The notes below the pieces were generated by a model. That model was not told where the DNA came from, did no database searches, and saw only the letters and a program-made list of their open reading frames with translations. Shown here in pieces: positions 25,290-37,950 of a DNA stretch of 64,000 nt (the first letter of the stretch is position 1; the number at the start of each line of letters is the position of its first letter). Source of the DNA: Rostratula benghalensis (lineage: Eukaryota; Chordata; Aves; Charadriiformes; Rostratulidae); NCBI GenBank assembly GCA_013399305.1, contig VXAI01000138.1:806001-870000 (forward strand), read 5' to 3'. A program made the translations under genes and the position numbers.

Positions 25290-28200
25290 GTACTGTCCCC
25301 CCCAGCCCCTTCCCTTGGACAAGAAGCTCCCATGTTTAAAAAGGATATCTTGCTTCAAAGCAAAAGCACGTATTTTCCTGCAAAATTTTCAGCTAGCTTT
25401 CTTTTCTATTTTTTTTTTTTTTGTAATAAAAGAGAATTAAACTGTCTGAACCCTACAGGCAAATACTTATCTTCTGCTCTCTATCTCAAGTTGGTATTTC
25501 AACTATTCTAGCTGCTAAATGATGCATTTATTTTGAACTGACTTTACTGTTTTAATAGAGATTTCTGAGAGTATTCTAACCTGTTGTTTAATGGTTTGTA
25601 TGAAGAGACTTATAACTGGACAATAAGGGAGCTAAAAATTATCTTTATTCCTGATTTTATGCATTTATTGCCCTAGTGTGCTGTCTGTAAACAGTTCCTT
25701 ATGATTAATAGCACTAAAAATATTCTGGACACTTTCAGTGAAATCAGAAATTTACCCTACTTCAAACAATATAGTGTATGAAGTTTTCAGACTAGTACTG
25801 AAACTGAAAGTCAATGATCTGCAGATTAAACTGAAGTAATCAGGGAAATATACAGCTGGTGGATATCCCAGTCACTTACAAATTTACAGATTTCTAATAC
25901 AAATCAGTTTGGCAGCATTTGAGAACTTTATTTGGTGCTGAGTAAACAGTATCCATTACATATATCCTCTATAAAGCATTTCTAGTCTATACCTGCAGGA
26001 ATAGTAAGTTGGGGTGGTTGTAGAAGAGCAATAATCATTAATTTCAAATATTTTTTCCCCGGTTGTTGTCATCCTACTTGTACATGGGAACCCTTACTCT
26101 CCCTGGTGTTTCTGTGCACATTTTTCCTCTCAGGAGTCAGCAATTGCTCATTCTGCTCCCTTCCCCCCTGCCCCTCGGATCTCGATGTTGGTCAGGGTCC
26201 CTGTAGCTGCACCACTCGCACGTGGGAGGCGGTTGGTGTAAGGAGTGAGCTGGCTGCAGACACTGTGATTTGGCTTCAGAGAGTCTCCTGGAAAAGAAGG
26301 AGGAAAATAAGCAGTGTGGTACCTGGTTGTCCCTCCTGGGGACCAGCACTGGCCAGCACACTATGAGAGTCCTCTTCCAGATCTCTTCTTTTTAATTATT
26401 TTTTTTCTTTCATCTTTACCGCTGGCATTTTGCTTTTTTTTACTGACCCATTTTGGGAGAGGATCCAGAAGAAGAAACAAAAAATGACTTGTGAAATACA
26501 GAGGTGGAAGGCTGGATGTGCAGATTCACAGGGTGGTCCCTTCTTTCTGCCTTTGAGGTTTCCTCTTAGGTGAGCACTTTGTCCAAACCAACCCACGGGG
26601 CTGTCCTGTCCACACTAAATTAATGCAGGGCGGGCTCTGCTGGTGATGTCCCCTTCCCCAGTACGAATGGAACAGGAATGTTATGTGAATGCCACTGCAC
26701 CATCCAGCTCGGAACGTCTCCTGCAAGGTGGCCAGAGGTTAGCAGGGTTAGGGTGATCTCATTTCGGTGTTGGTCAATGGTCTTATCTCTGCCATTCATC
26801 CCTTGGGAGGTTCTGAAGAAGCCAGAGCCATTGGGGATGTTTTTGTTTAGGTGGCTTTGGTCTGTTTTGCAGACAAACATTTTGAAAGCTGTTGGTGAGT
26901 CTTCTCTGTGGTTAATCCATTAGTTCTGCTTATCTCTCCAGAAGATAAGTGGCAAAGTGACAGTGCTGACGTATTGCCAGTTACTGTGTCTTGGCCAGGC
27001 TACCTGTAAACATCTTCATGGAGTATTAACAGGAGCTAACGACTCATCAGCCAATCAGGGAGCTGAAATGTTTAAGGCAGTAACTTAGAGCTTGCTTTCT
27101 GCTTTTACCAAACATTGTCTGAATCCAAATTGCAGAAAACATCAAAATTTGTGCTGGCACTATTACAAAGGCCACTTCTGTGAGCTTTTACATGTCTATA
27201 AATGGGGAGGAGAGAGGGTTAAACAACTTCTGTTTTTCATTAAAAGGAAAAATCTTGTGTTTTGATTCTATAACGACAACAAACAAATGAATGAGACATG
27301 AAAAAACATTTTGTTGTGCTTTTAATTAAAAAAAAAAAAAGCTGTTTCTCGTTATGGCTTGTTGGGTGGTATCTTGGTGCTCCATGCTTTTTTTTTTCAG
27401 TGCAATGTCCTTATAACTCTCCAGTCTCTAAGAGTGACTGGCAGATCCACAAAGCCTAACTCTGTTACAATAACCCTCTGGTGGTTGCACAGAGTTAACC
27501 TTTCTGTATTATAATTATCCAGAGAGACAAACTATCCTATAAATAAAGGGGGGAATATGTTGGAAGGACTCTGGTGGCCAGCCTGGAGCTGTCTAGAGGT
27601 GAACGTGGTGCTGCACTTGAAGATGAGCTGGTGTTTTTGTGGAGCTTTTTCATTCCAATATTTCATGTTCTTGTATGAACTTGTGTTTGCTCCTGTTTGC
27701 TTTTCCCATCCTCTCTGTGTTGTGAGCAGATGCAGGCACGTTGGACCTGTGTGTTCATCAGTGGTGCAGTACAGCACTGGCATCTGAGTGATGAGTCCCA
27801 ACACACAGGAACAGGCGCTTGTCAAAGGTGCCTGGGAACTTCTCCCACTTTGACTACCCTAAACAATTTTATCTTTTCCATAAAGGTTGTCCTTTCTCTG
27901 CTAAGCATGGTTTTCTGGACAATGGTCCGTGTGTTCAGTGATGCTGCACTTCTAGATTGGAGCCTCAGAAATTTCTTCATGTCAAAATGCTGAATATTTC
28001 CTTCAAAAATTAGGTGTTCCCCTTCTAGAGTTGTATGTAATTGTAATCATGGAAAGTGGCAAACTAGCAGTAAATAAAGTGTAACTCACACTTGATATAG
28101 AGAATTTTTTATATAGGGTTTCTTGTTCTGTAGTCCTGAGCCAGGTAAAGCCATTTGGGAAGGTTCCTAGGAGGTCTGGGTCTGTCCAAACCTTTTCATT

Positions 28201-30324
28201 GCAAAGCAACACCCAAGTGTCTCTGTCTCAGTCCTCCTGAGCTCAGGGAACAGCTTCCTGTCAACCGACCCCGTTTAGGTTGTGCTCCTGTACCGTATCT
28301 CTGGAAGGGCATCCCTTGGTTGTCTCCTGTTCGTGCCTAGGGCTCCTGTTGGGCGAGATTCCTGAAAGGTCTTTCATTCCTCTAAAAATGTTCCTCTGTC
28401 TTGAGTCACGGGGCTTTGTGCCGTTGTCAGTCATAGCTAAAAAATCTGAATTGTTCATACATCAGACTTCACATCCTGTGAATGTGTAATTAACAATGAT
28501 GCACATCACTGCAAGCTTAACCATGTGCCTTAATGAATCAGGGAATTTAGGTATGTGCAACAAATTTTGCTGAATTGGGGCCCTTATACAAATTAATGGT
28601 AGTGATCTTCTCGCTTTATTACCTAGATTTCTTTAGAATACCCCATTTCATTTCCAATTCCTTTTTGTAAGGGTAATCACCCCAAGTCAGTGTACAAAAA
28701 AGCTCCAAGAACCTCTCTTCTGAGAATTACATGTAAGAATTTTTTCAGGAAAAACCCAAACGCAACTATTCCTTTAATTCCTTCCTCTAATGTTTTTAAC
28801 TATCGAGGCGGGTTGAGTATGATGTAAGATTTCGAGCTGGGGATAATAGAGGGGAAAAAAGTTTCTCATGTTCACAAACAAGTGAAGTAGCAACTCTATA
28901 GAGACACAAACCATAGGAATACTCCTCCGAGCAGTGAAGTCACAAATAGAGTCTCAAAGGAGAGATTCTCTGAAGACAGAAAATCAATTATGGCCAATTC
29001 ATGAATATTACCGAGGAAATGAAGGAGAATGCCAATGCAGATTTCCAGCCCTTTAATTTCTTTTTCCTCCAGTGGATTATAAAAAAGGGAGAAAACAGTT
29101 TTCAGCATAAGGTTGTTGTAGAAGTGTTTGGAACAAACTGGAACAGCTTAGTTTGCTGAGTGGATTTCACTCCTGTTCAGATGAAAACAGGAGGGATAAT
29201 TGTAAAAGAGCTACGATTCAAGAGCGTTCAGTGAGTTTTCATTTCTAATGTTTATTACTCTGACACCCTCCATTTTTTAAGACTGCTGGGTATTTACCAC
29301 GTTCAGCCTAACTCACCGTTTCCATGCCAACGGAATGGTTGCTGTGTGGCAGAGGGGAGCGGTGACACGGGGCACACCTTCTCCTGGGGAGCGGTGGGGG
29401 ACGGACCAGCCAGGGGGAGCCGAGCCCAGGGTATGGCTCCTCTCTAACTCCTAGGACAGTGCTGCCTGGGAGACCTGAGTAATATTAATATCCCTTTAGG
29501 TTAGGGATTTTTGGTCCGTATTTCTTTTCAGATTAGTTTTTAAAGCTATGACAGATTGTAATGCAAACAGGTAAATTCTCAGCAATTCTTTGCCCTCACT
29601 TCCATCGCCTGCCCCACTGGATATGCTCAGGAAAAGCCAGGTGAGAGGAGTGGAGTTCCCTCTGTCTGGAGGTGGGTGAGCTCTGCAGGAAGGGTGCTCC
29701 GACCCCAGCCCCTCTCCTCCAACGGGACGTGGGGCTGGGTGAAAAGGAAAGCCAGGCACTGCTTCTGGGGCAGCTGCCTCCAACTCCCACTCTTTCTCAA
29801 AGGGTTGTCTTCCTCAGAACACGTTAGAGTCAGCCAGAATCAGGCTAATTAGCTCAAAGTATTTAAAAATAAACAGTTTGCTTGGTGGCCAGCTGCAGGT
29901 GAGGAGGATTGCAGCAGCCGTTGTCGTGCCCAGTGAAAAGCCAAGGTGACAACTGGCCATGGTGGTGTAGCTCCCCACCAGCCAGCACCTGACAATCTGC
30001 TGTTCGAAGACTTCTTTTCTTACTACTTACAGTGAAGAAATTTCAAGTTTAAAACGTTTTTATTGGAAAGAAGATGTTGGGGACCCTCCTACAAGCAGCG
30101 AAGGACCTGACGCGAGCGGGAGCGTGCTGGTCAGGCTGTTTGGTGAGCACAGACCAAGAGCCATCCCCAAGGGTGTTCTCTCTTCTGACTTCCCGACAGA
30201 GGCTGTTGGGGGGGAATCAGCCTGATCCTGGTTATGTCACCGTCAGGGACCTTTCTTGGATATAGGTGCCCGTGGGTGTATGGCAACGTTGACAAAGGTA
30301 CCATAACATGAGTACAGGCATTCG

Positions 30325-30390
30325 GAGCCCAATTCTACCACTTCTACACCAGTTAGTGCCTACCATACGTGCCATTCCACTGAGATATTT
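30325..30390. repeat. Possible palindromic MITE-like relic, sauropsid type
   Basis: The stretch starts GAGCCCAATTCTACCACTTC and goes on through CAGTTAGTGCC and CATTCCACTGAGA. It resembles one arm of a palindromic non-autonomous repeat that begins GGGCCCGATTCTGCCACT and is common in turtles, crocodilians and, as relics, birds. The resemblance is from memory; I cannot name the family with certainty. The second arm is not obvious here. Confidence 0.35.
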
Positions 30391-30750
30391 ATTAATCACT
30401 TTGATACAAAAGAACTGCCCGATTCTTAATTAAGACTGAGATTGTTTGAATAAATCATAACTTTGCATTTGATGTATTTTATATTTTGTATGGCATTTTC
30501 TTTAACAGCCTAGTGTGAAAGGAATGCAGAATTAAACAGAATATAGTAAGTTATACTGAATAGCACAAAGTTTCAGATTAGCAGAAGGAGATAGAAGCTG
30601 AGCTTCAAGCGCAGAAAAACAGATTTGCAGGTGGGATTTGAAAGGAGGTGGAAATCAATGGAGTTGAAAGTTCCCAGGAGCTCCATATGGCAGGAACTGC
30701 GGGAGGGAAGGCTCTCACCAACTGTGCAACTGTCAAAGGGAAAAGAGGTA

Positions 30751-30766
30751 GATGATGATGATGATG
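30751..30766. repeat. (GAT)5 microsatellite
   Basis: Five GAT units follow in a row inside a purine-rich intron segment. It is a short simple repeat with no coding context. Confidence 0.85.
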
Positions 30767-33356
30767 TACGTGTGGAAGGCAACCATCAAATGTTAGCTTT
30801 GGTAATCAGCCACAACTGGAAAATACACAAATACATACCTACTTCATAGAACAGACCGAGTTATTGGAATGAAGTGGCCAGCTGGAGAGAGACAGTAAAA
30901 CAGAAACTACAGAAGAAATAGTTAAAAGGAAGAAGAGAATTTTTACCAGGAAAGAATGGAAGTGTATGCCGGCATGTGGGAATTAGAGAGTGATTTAAAA
31001 TGTCAGTTTTCTAGCTCTTCGTCTGAAATAGCAGTGAACGAGGACAAGATCTTTCTTTTAAGAGAGCAGTACATCATTTTACAGTGTCTGTGGTTTGCTT
31101 GCACATTGAGGGAATTTTATTCTTTCAGAAGTGTTTAAAGTAGGACTACAAGGGATGATGATGCTGGTGTTTAGTGCAGGGAATTAAAAAAACCCAGAAA
31201 TGTCAATGGATGGAGGAGCCAGTGGGATGGCAGAAGAGCAGAGGTAGCTCATCTCCAGTGCAGGCTCTATCGGTGAACTGCCCTGTTCCTTTTTTCTAGG
31301 AGATGAGGTGCCTGCATGGACCTAAAAAGGACTGGAAAAGGCTGGCTTTATGCTGATCTTTAACATAATGTAAATTCTAAAGTATTATTTTGTTTGCAGT
31401 TTAATCATCACAAGAGGCCACCAATGGGATGTCTGTCTGGGAGGCACAGCAGTGGCCGTGTCCTCACCCCTGCCCATCGCCGAGCAGGCTCTGGCCATCA
31501 GGGAAGCTCTGCAAACCTGGCAGCTTGTTTTCCAGTTGAGGTGCTGGTTAGGTGTTTCTTCTTGAAAGAGGGGAAATGGTTACAGTAAAAGCAGCTTCTG
31601 ATTATTATCTACAAAGATTTGCTTGTTGACACCGCCGGTGTGAAAGCACTGAGCCTGATCCCAGCTGCTCTCCCCGTCCCTGGCGAGCACGCAGCGCCTC
31701 CGCCATCAGACACCGAAACCCTGCCTTGCTGACCCCCCCGGGATGGAAAGGCTTATGGAGAAGGGAACACGTGCAATGCCATGCTGAAATACAGAAGTAC
31801 ACGCCAGTGGTGGTGTCGAAGATGCTTATAGCTTTAGTTCAGACTTAATTATCTTGATAGCGCGGTAGGAACCGGCGGAGGCAGAGGTGAGCACCACGTG
31901 TTCCCAGCTCTGGCCCAGCAGCACTGGGTGGGTTCTGTTCCTCCCACTCAGGGGGCTGTGAGCCCTGGGTGAGCCCCCCACACCCTGACAAGGGCAGGAG
32001 CCTCCTGCTGCCAGCATGGAACCACCACTCCAGCTGCTGGAAAGGCATCGCCAAGGCCTGAAGGAAACAGCGCTCGGGGACAAAGATGGCATCTGGAAGG
32101 AGAGGAGAAGTCAGGGATCCTCCAGATCCCAGCTGGAACAATAGCGGAGCCCCGGAGAGGGGGGTGAGAGAACAGTGAGAATTTTCTAGCCACAACATTC
32201 CTGGTTGTTCTATGGTGTTGACAGTGAAAGCTTTTATTCCTCTCCAACTCGCGTAATCCCAGGAATGCTGTTCTTGCTGTACGCAGCCCACTGGTGGGTT
32301 TTTGTTAAAAAAAGCTTTGCCTGCCTTCCCTTCCTTCAGGGCTATGAGTTATAGAGGCTTGTATCACTGAACTGCAGACAGGATTTTCCAGGTGGGAGAT
32401 GTTGGTTAAGAAAAGAAAGATATTGAAGTACAAGCCACTGAGGTAGTAAGGCCTCTTGGATGCAGCTTGGGAAAGAAAATAAAATGACTTAGAGCCGAAA
32501 GCGGAGGGAGCAGCCCGGCAGGACGGGAGGTCAATAAAACAACACAGAAAAATGGTTTGGACACTCAGATGGGTTACCAGCGACAGGCAGAAAAACAAAG
32601 AGGAAAGCTGTGCCACCAATTTATGTTTTATTGAAACTGTCAGAACAGGGGAGGTTCTCCAGTGGAGAACGACGTGGAGTACACTTGACAAAATAACTGC
32701 CTCAGCTGATCTTGCTCGGTCGCTGTTTTCAGCTGAGCCAAATTCATGCAATTTATAGCGGTCGTTACTTTTCTTTAGAACTTGAGAACTTTTGTATCAA
32801 ATTGCATTCTGTTCCTCTAAGTCTGGAAGAGCCATATTTCAATGTACATTGCACAGCAAGAATAGAAATTCCCACTGCCTGAAATAAGAGGGGATGTGGA
32901 CTAAAAAGCAGCGGATATTCGTAGTTGATTACAGTCTGAAAATACAAATGTTCAGGGCTTCTTCATTGAAAAAATGGATACATCATTAGGAAAAATTGTT
33001 GGGGAAGACTGCAAGCTCTAATTAAATATACTCTTCCAACAAAACCCCGAGAGAAATCTGAAAGGTAAGGAAATTGCAGATTTCTGTAGATTGGGTTCCC
33101 AACGTCCCCCAGAGCTGCTGGAGGAGCAAGGAGCCCGTAGAGACTGGTGGCAGTTTTGGGGGAGGAGAGCTGTGCTCGCTTAGAGGTCAGGAGTGCTGAG
33201 AAGCAGAGGAGGAGTCACTGCAATTAGGGAGAACACAAATGAGCTGTGATTAATCATTACTTGGACATTCATTGAGTTGGCTTTTGGGTTTTTGTTGATT
33301 GCATGTTGTTTTTTTTAAATTGGGATGGCATCGTAGTAATTTGTCCCTCACTTGCC

Positions 33357-33500
33357 CTTTTCAAAGTGTTTTCAGAAAATGATTTCAGCAATCATCACTC
33401 CACCTGAATGAAGTTGACCTGTGCAATATTACGATTATCCTCATTTAGCATGAGACTTTAGTCTGGGGCTAAATGATTTGCCTAAGTCTGAAGGAGTTAT
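33357..33500 (+). repeat. MIR / CORE-SINE-like relic
   Basis: Several blocks occur in the order of the MIR consensus: CAAAGTGTTTTCAG, then AATCATCACTCC, GATTATCCTCATTT, and AAATGATTTGCCTAAG. These correspond to the 'CTTTACA…TCCTCACA…ATTATCCCCATTTTACAGATG…GTTAAGTGACTTGCCCAAGG' core of MIR. Divergence is high, as expected of an element older than the mammal-sauropsid split. It lies in a CEP112 intron. Confidence 0.5.
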
Positions 33501-36500
33501 TTTTACCTTTTTGGAACCGTAACCTGTCTTCAGATTTACTACAGAAGATCTTTTACGTCTTCTTTCAGAGCTGTGTATTGCAGAACAGATGCATAACCTT
33601 TACAAAGAGATTTCTCTTTTAGACAGCATTGTAACATACCTTTGTTTAAATAATGCAGGAAAGGCTTTGAGAGACAGGAAAGTACTTTTCTCATCTTACT
33701 CCCCCTGAAACATAGAGAAATTCTGATAATAATTATATGATCCTACTTATGCTTTTTGGTCACTACCCTAGTAGTTCCTGGCACACATGGAATTACTATG
33801 CTCAAAAAACATTATAAACAGGCAGAAATTAAGATACTGAAAAACCCACAACAGCTTAGTTAAGTGAACTGCCTTTTGATTCTTATCTGACAAACAAAAA
33901 GGTAACTTTGTGCCCTGCAAGACAAGGTTTATTTTTTTGTAAAGGAACTTGAACAGCTCTTCTGGGGTCCCTTCCTTTGCTTTGGTGATGTACACCTCAG
34001 AGGTGCTCTTGCATTTTCCTTATACTCCTCAGCTCCAAATCAAGTCATTTACAGTTGGCAGATCTGGAGGAAGTTGCGTTTGGTTTAGTTTTGGTTTCTT
34101 TTTTAATGAGAGGGGGATTGTGCACCAGGGCCAGTGTGTTCTGGATGATGAACTCGGCGTCACAGCCCTCTGGGAAGGAAGAAGGGGAGAGCTGGTATCA
34201 GGAACCAGAAGGAGATGTGGTGTGGTTGTGGCTGTAGAGCAAAGCCAGAGAAGCAGAATATCCTCTGCTTTGCAGGCTGGGGGCACTTGGACTGAAATAC
34301 ATCCGGCCATCCCAAAACTACTGTGTTTCTCCTGGATGAGCTGAAGTTGTTTCTTTCAAAAAGAGAGTGAGTCCAGTGCAGGAAAGTGCCAATGGGATTT
34401 ATTCCTGGTCCGTCCTGTGCTCCCTTCTGCTGCTAACCCAGCCCCACAAGCTAATGATGAGCAGCTGCAAAACTGAATTGTGCCACCTGAAAACTCCTTG
34501 AAGTAGTAAAATTGAGATTTGCCTTAAGGTACTGAAAAGCGTTGGACCAGGCCCAACTGGTTTGGAGAGCTTGGGTTTGGGTGTTTCTCTTCTGAGCATT
34601 AAAACCAGCTTTTATCTCTTCTGACATGCCTGACTTCTCAATGCCCAGCTATGACAAGATCTCATGGCCATCTGTGAAATTATAACTTCTCTGCTTTTTG
34701 CATCACTCTGTATAACTCTGTGAGTATTTGTCTCTCTTCTCATTTGCCATGTGAGTAAGCAGACAGGAGCTATGTGTGCCGACTTCAGCCTTCAGTTGTT
34801 TCCACTGACACCAGAGATGATTGATAGTACAACTTTAAACCTCATATGTTAGCCACCAACCTGAATAAACAAAGACCAGTGTGGCAGCTTAATATTAAAA
34901 GCTATAAAACCTTCCTGGGGGTTCATGGATTAAATCAACTCACCAAAATGAATTTTCAAAAGAAAAAGCTTTCTCAGGATTGAAGAAAAATGAACTCAAC
35001 AGTAAATGAAATGGAGCTATCCTCATCCAGCAGACTAAAGCCCTCCTGAGGGCTGAAGAATTGCAATTTTAAACATCTCTCAAGAGTGCAAGAGGAGACA
35101 CGGTATTTGTGGATCCTAGGGAGGCAGCTTGAGGCTATAAAAGAACAAAAAAGCCTTTAAGGCACAAAAAAAAAAATGTTAAAAAGTCCCTGCAGATGTA
35201 GCTTTCATTGGTCAAAAATAAGTGTTAAAAAATAAAAACCTTCCCCCATAAAAATTAGTATACATTAGCCCCACTACATGTTATTTTTCAGTTGTAAGAA
35301 GTGATTCAGATTTTTGCCATGCACTATTTTAATCTCTTGGGTCAATAAACCTTGATAGTAACTTCAGCCAAAAATACCAGCGTGTTGTTTGTCATAACAG
35401 GACAGGAAACAGCTGGGATCTTATTTTCATCTTATTGTGATGCAATTATTAGTGAGCACAGTTGAAAGTGATGTATTTTGTCTTAGCAAACAAGCAAATG
35501 GCAGTTGTATCCCAAAGAACAGTTTTCACTGCAAAAAACGTGCGTGTCTTCCCTCTGAAATAGAGTAAGAAATCAGCCCCAAGCAATATTTCAGCTACCA
35601 GGCCTTGTTTCTCATTTTCTTGCCCCGTTTTCAGCCAGCCCAGTAATACACATCCATGCTTTAAAGCACAAAATATATTTCTTCTTGATTTTCCAAGAAA
35701 TACCTTTGTCAAAAGGGACCAGTCCCCTTGCTGCTTAGCAGAGTTAATAGCCAGCGTTGAGAGCCTTGGGAACCCTGTGTTCAGAGGACACCTGCAGATG
35801 AATCTGCTGAACGCGGTCACCCGGTCGGAAGAAGACTGTTGCACAATCAGAACATTATTGTTATTGCACTCACAGAGCTGTATTAAATTTTCTGTTGCAT
35901 CTTCTTGCAATGAAACTTGCTTGATTTTCCTCTGGGAAGAATCATACTGAGGGGCTGTTGCTGTGTGCTGGGCCCCTGCGAGTGCCAGTGCGGGAGAGCG
36001 GAGCCCGGGCTCAGCGCGGGGAAGCACAGAGCTGGGGTGTGAGCCAGGCCCCGACAGGGACTTTCTGGGCTGGCTGGCTCACCCCAGCAGATTGGCAAGG
36101 TGAGGGATCATCCAAATCCTCTAAATCCTAACATACATTGTTGTTATTCAAAATTTTGCAAGTAAAAGCGTTTTGCTGTTCCGGCTCCCGTCGCACCAAG
36201 AACAAATGTAAGATGTTGAATTAACTGAAATATATGTTCCTGATTTATCAAGGTCCCCACCCAAATGAGGAGTTGGCTCAGAAAATATTGATCCTGGCAA
36301 AGCACCTCTGTGTACCATTGTAAGCCCTTAGAGAAGGAGAAGCATTAATTATTGGAGTAACTTTCAAAACCATGCATTTCCAACACTGGGTATATACCAG
36401 CAGAGTTCAAACCAGGTTTCCTGCCTCACCATATTTTTTTCCTCTTAGATTTGCATAGTGGCATCACTTATTGCAGCTCACAGGGAAAGCCTCTAACTGC

Positions 36501-37848
36501 TATTTGCATAGAGATTTGGAGATTTCTTCTGCATGTTGGAGTGACTCATAGGCAGAATTTTCCTAAAGTTTCATCAGATTGTTTTATTCCTTTTGTATGG
36601 GTAATTGTACTGGGCATAATGCAGATTTTGGCGTGAGCTGCTTCTTCCGAGAGAGGTGCTTGGCACATCTTGCTGTGAGCTTTGTGCTGGGTTCCCACCT
36701 GTGTAAGCGCCTGTGCCCCTTGCTCCCCGGAGCTGGAGGTTACAGCGTGTGGCTTCCCCAGGTGTAGGACTGAGGGTTTGATTTGCCACCACAATGGCAG
36801 ACTTCAGCAATCTGGTACCTAAAACAAAATCAGTGCACAATGGCCTCAGCATGTAAATAATTGGAAAAAAAAAAAAAGATTAAATTTGAAAGTTTAAAGA
36901 TATTTTGTAAGTTAATCTGATATTGATTCCCTTTTATCCTTTATTTACATATTCAGCTGCTAATCCAGAAAACACCTAGGTACTTGTTTAATTTGAATTA
37001 AGCAGTTAATCCTAAGGGAAGTGAAGTGCAGCTGCGAGGCGCTGATTCAGCCCAGCCCTGACGGGTGGCTCCTGGGTGCAGATTCACAAACACAGCCTCA
37101 GCAGGGACACGAAGCACAGTCCTTCCAGCTGATCTGTCTTCGTTTCACCTCCCTTTGTACCTGCACCTCTCACTCAGCATCTCTTGAGCAAGGTCATGGA
37201 CCACAATGTCCTCCTCTAGAAGGACGCATTTTGGTGTGAAATCTGATCATAACGTCTGAGGTATTCAAACCTATTTGTTGAAGGTCCTGTAGTGTCGATG
37301 GCGTTGAGGAAGATGGAAAGTTCAATGAAAAATAGTTGCACAATTTAAAAAAAAAAAGGCCTTAAAAGCACCCAGAAGTGGAGAAATTTGGTAAAAAAAT
37401 CTTGACAAGCAGAAATTCGCCTTGTCTGAGGGAGCGAGGGGCAAACAGTCCCTCCACTGATCTGGTTCTGATCCCACCAAAGGCAAAAAGAAAACTTCTG
37501 GCTATCAACGTGCAAAGTGTGTATCTGTATAAATGCTCCAGTGAGATGGATTTAGCAGTGATTATTGCTTCTTCAGACCATGTCCCAACAAATGCCACAC
37601 TTTCCTTTTCAGGATTTTTTCTCTCCTCTCCGTATATTCTTTATTCTTATGTTTTGTTTTTCATTTCTTCCTCGTTTTTATCTATTGTGCTCTTTATAGG
37701 TCTTTGTGGATCTTTTTTCTCTCTTCTTCCATTGATATCCCCCTTCTGAGTTTATTTAGACTGCACTTTGGGCAAAAGAAGCAAAAAGTTCCTCTCCAGC
37801 TTCCAAGAGCAGCCAGCTATATATAAATCTCTTTTTGCTCTGTTGCAG

Positions 37849-37950
37849 GTGACCCATATACGACAAGAATATGAAACCACATTCAAAGGTCTGATGCCAG
37901 CATCTGTGAGACAGGAACTTGAAGACACCATTGTATCTTTAAAATCTCAG
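37849..37950 (+). CDS. CEP112: CEP112 internal coding exon (fourth in the window)
   Basis: This 102-base, phase-0 exon encodes 34 residues, starting VTHIRQEYETTFKGLMPASV and ending DTIVSLKSQ. The acceptor is TTTTTGCTCTGTTGCAG and the donor CAG|GTAAAT. The MPAS segment carries the only proline in the visible tail and probably marks a hinge between two coiled-coil helices. The block KGLMPAS-RQELEDTI-SLKSQ is the most diagnostic part of the assignment, since it closely resembles the C-terminus of mammalian CEP112 as I remember it. The exon is symmetric (phase 0 at both ends). Confidence 0.93.

Larger units (their letters stand above)
25290..37848 (+). other. CEP112: CEP112 intron (12.6 kb)
   Basis: The intron runs from GTACTG at 25290 to CTCTGTTGCAG ending at 37848. 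No further coding exon is expected, because the flanking peptides are adjacent in the protein, and none is seen. It contains a GAT microsatellite (30751), a palindromic-repeat relic (30325), a MIR/CORE-SINE-like relic (about 33357-33500) and short A and T runs. A 192-codon minus-strand frame at 35449-36027 has no recognisable domain, and I treat it as chance. The AT-rich piece at about 36855-37020 looks like possible conserved non-coding DNA, but nothing decisive is visible. Confidence 0.75.

Noticed and set aside
33600..33740. Second MIR-like copy next to the one at 33357
   Set aside because: Only isolated words (CTTTACAAAG, CTGAAACATAGAGAAA) match and their order does not follow the consensus convincingly.
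35449..36027. 192-codon minus-strand frame in a CEP112 intron
   Set aside because: No domain, no codon bias and no supporting splice sites; a chance open frame is likely.
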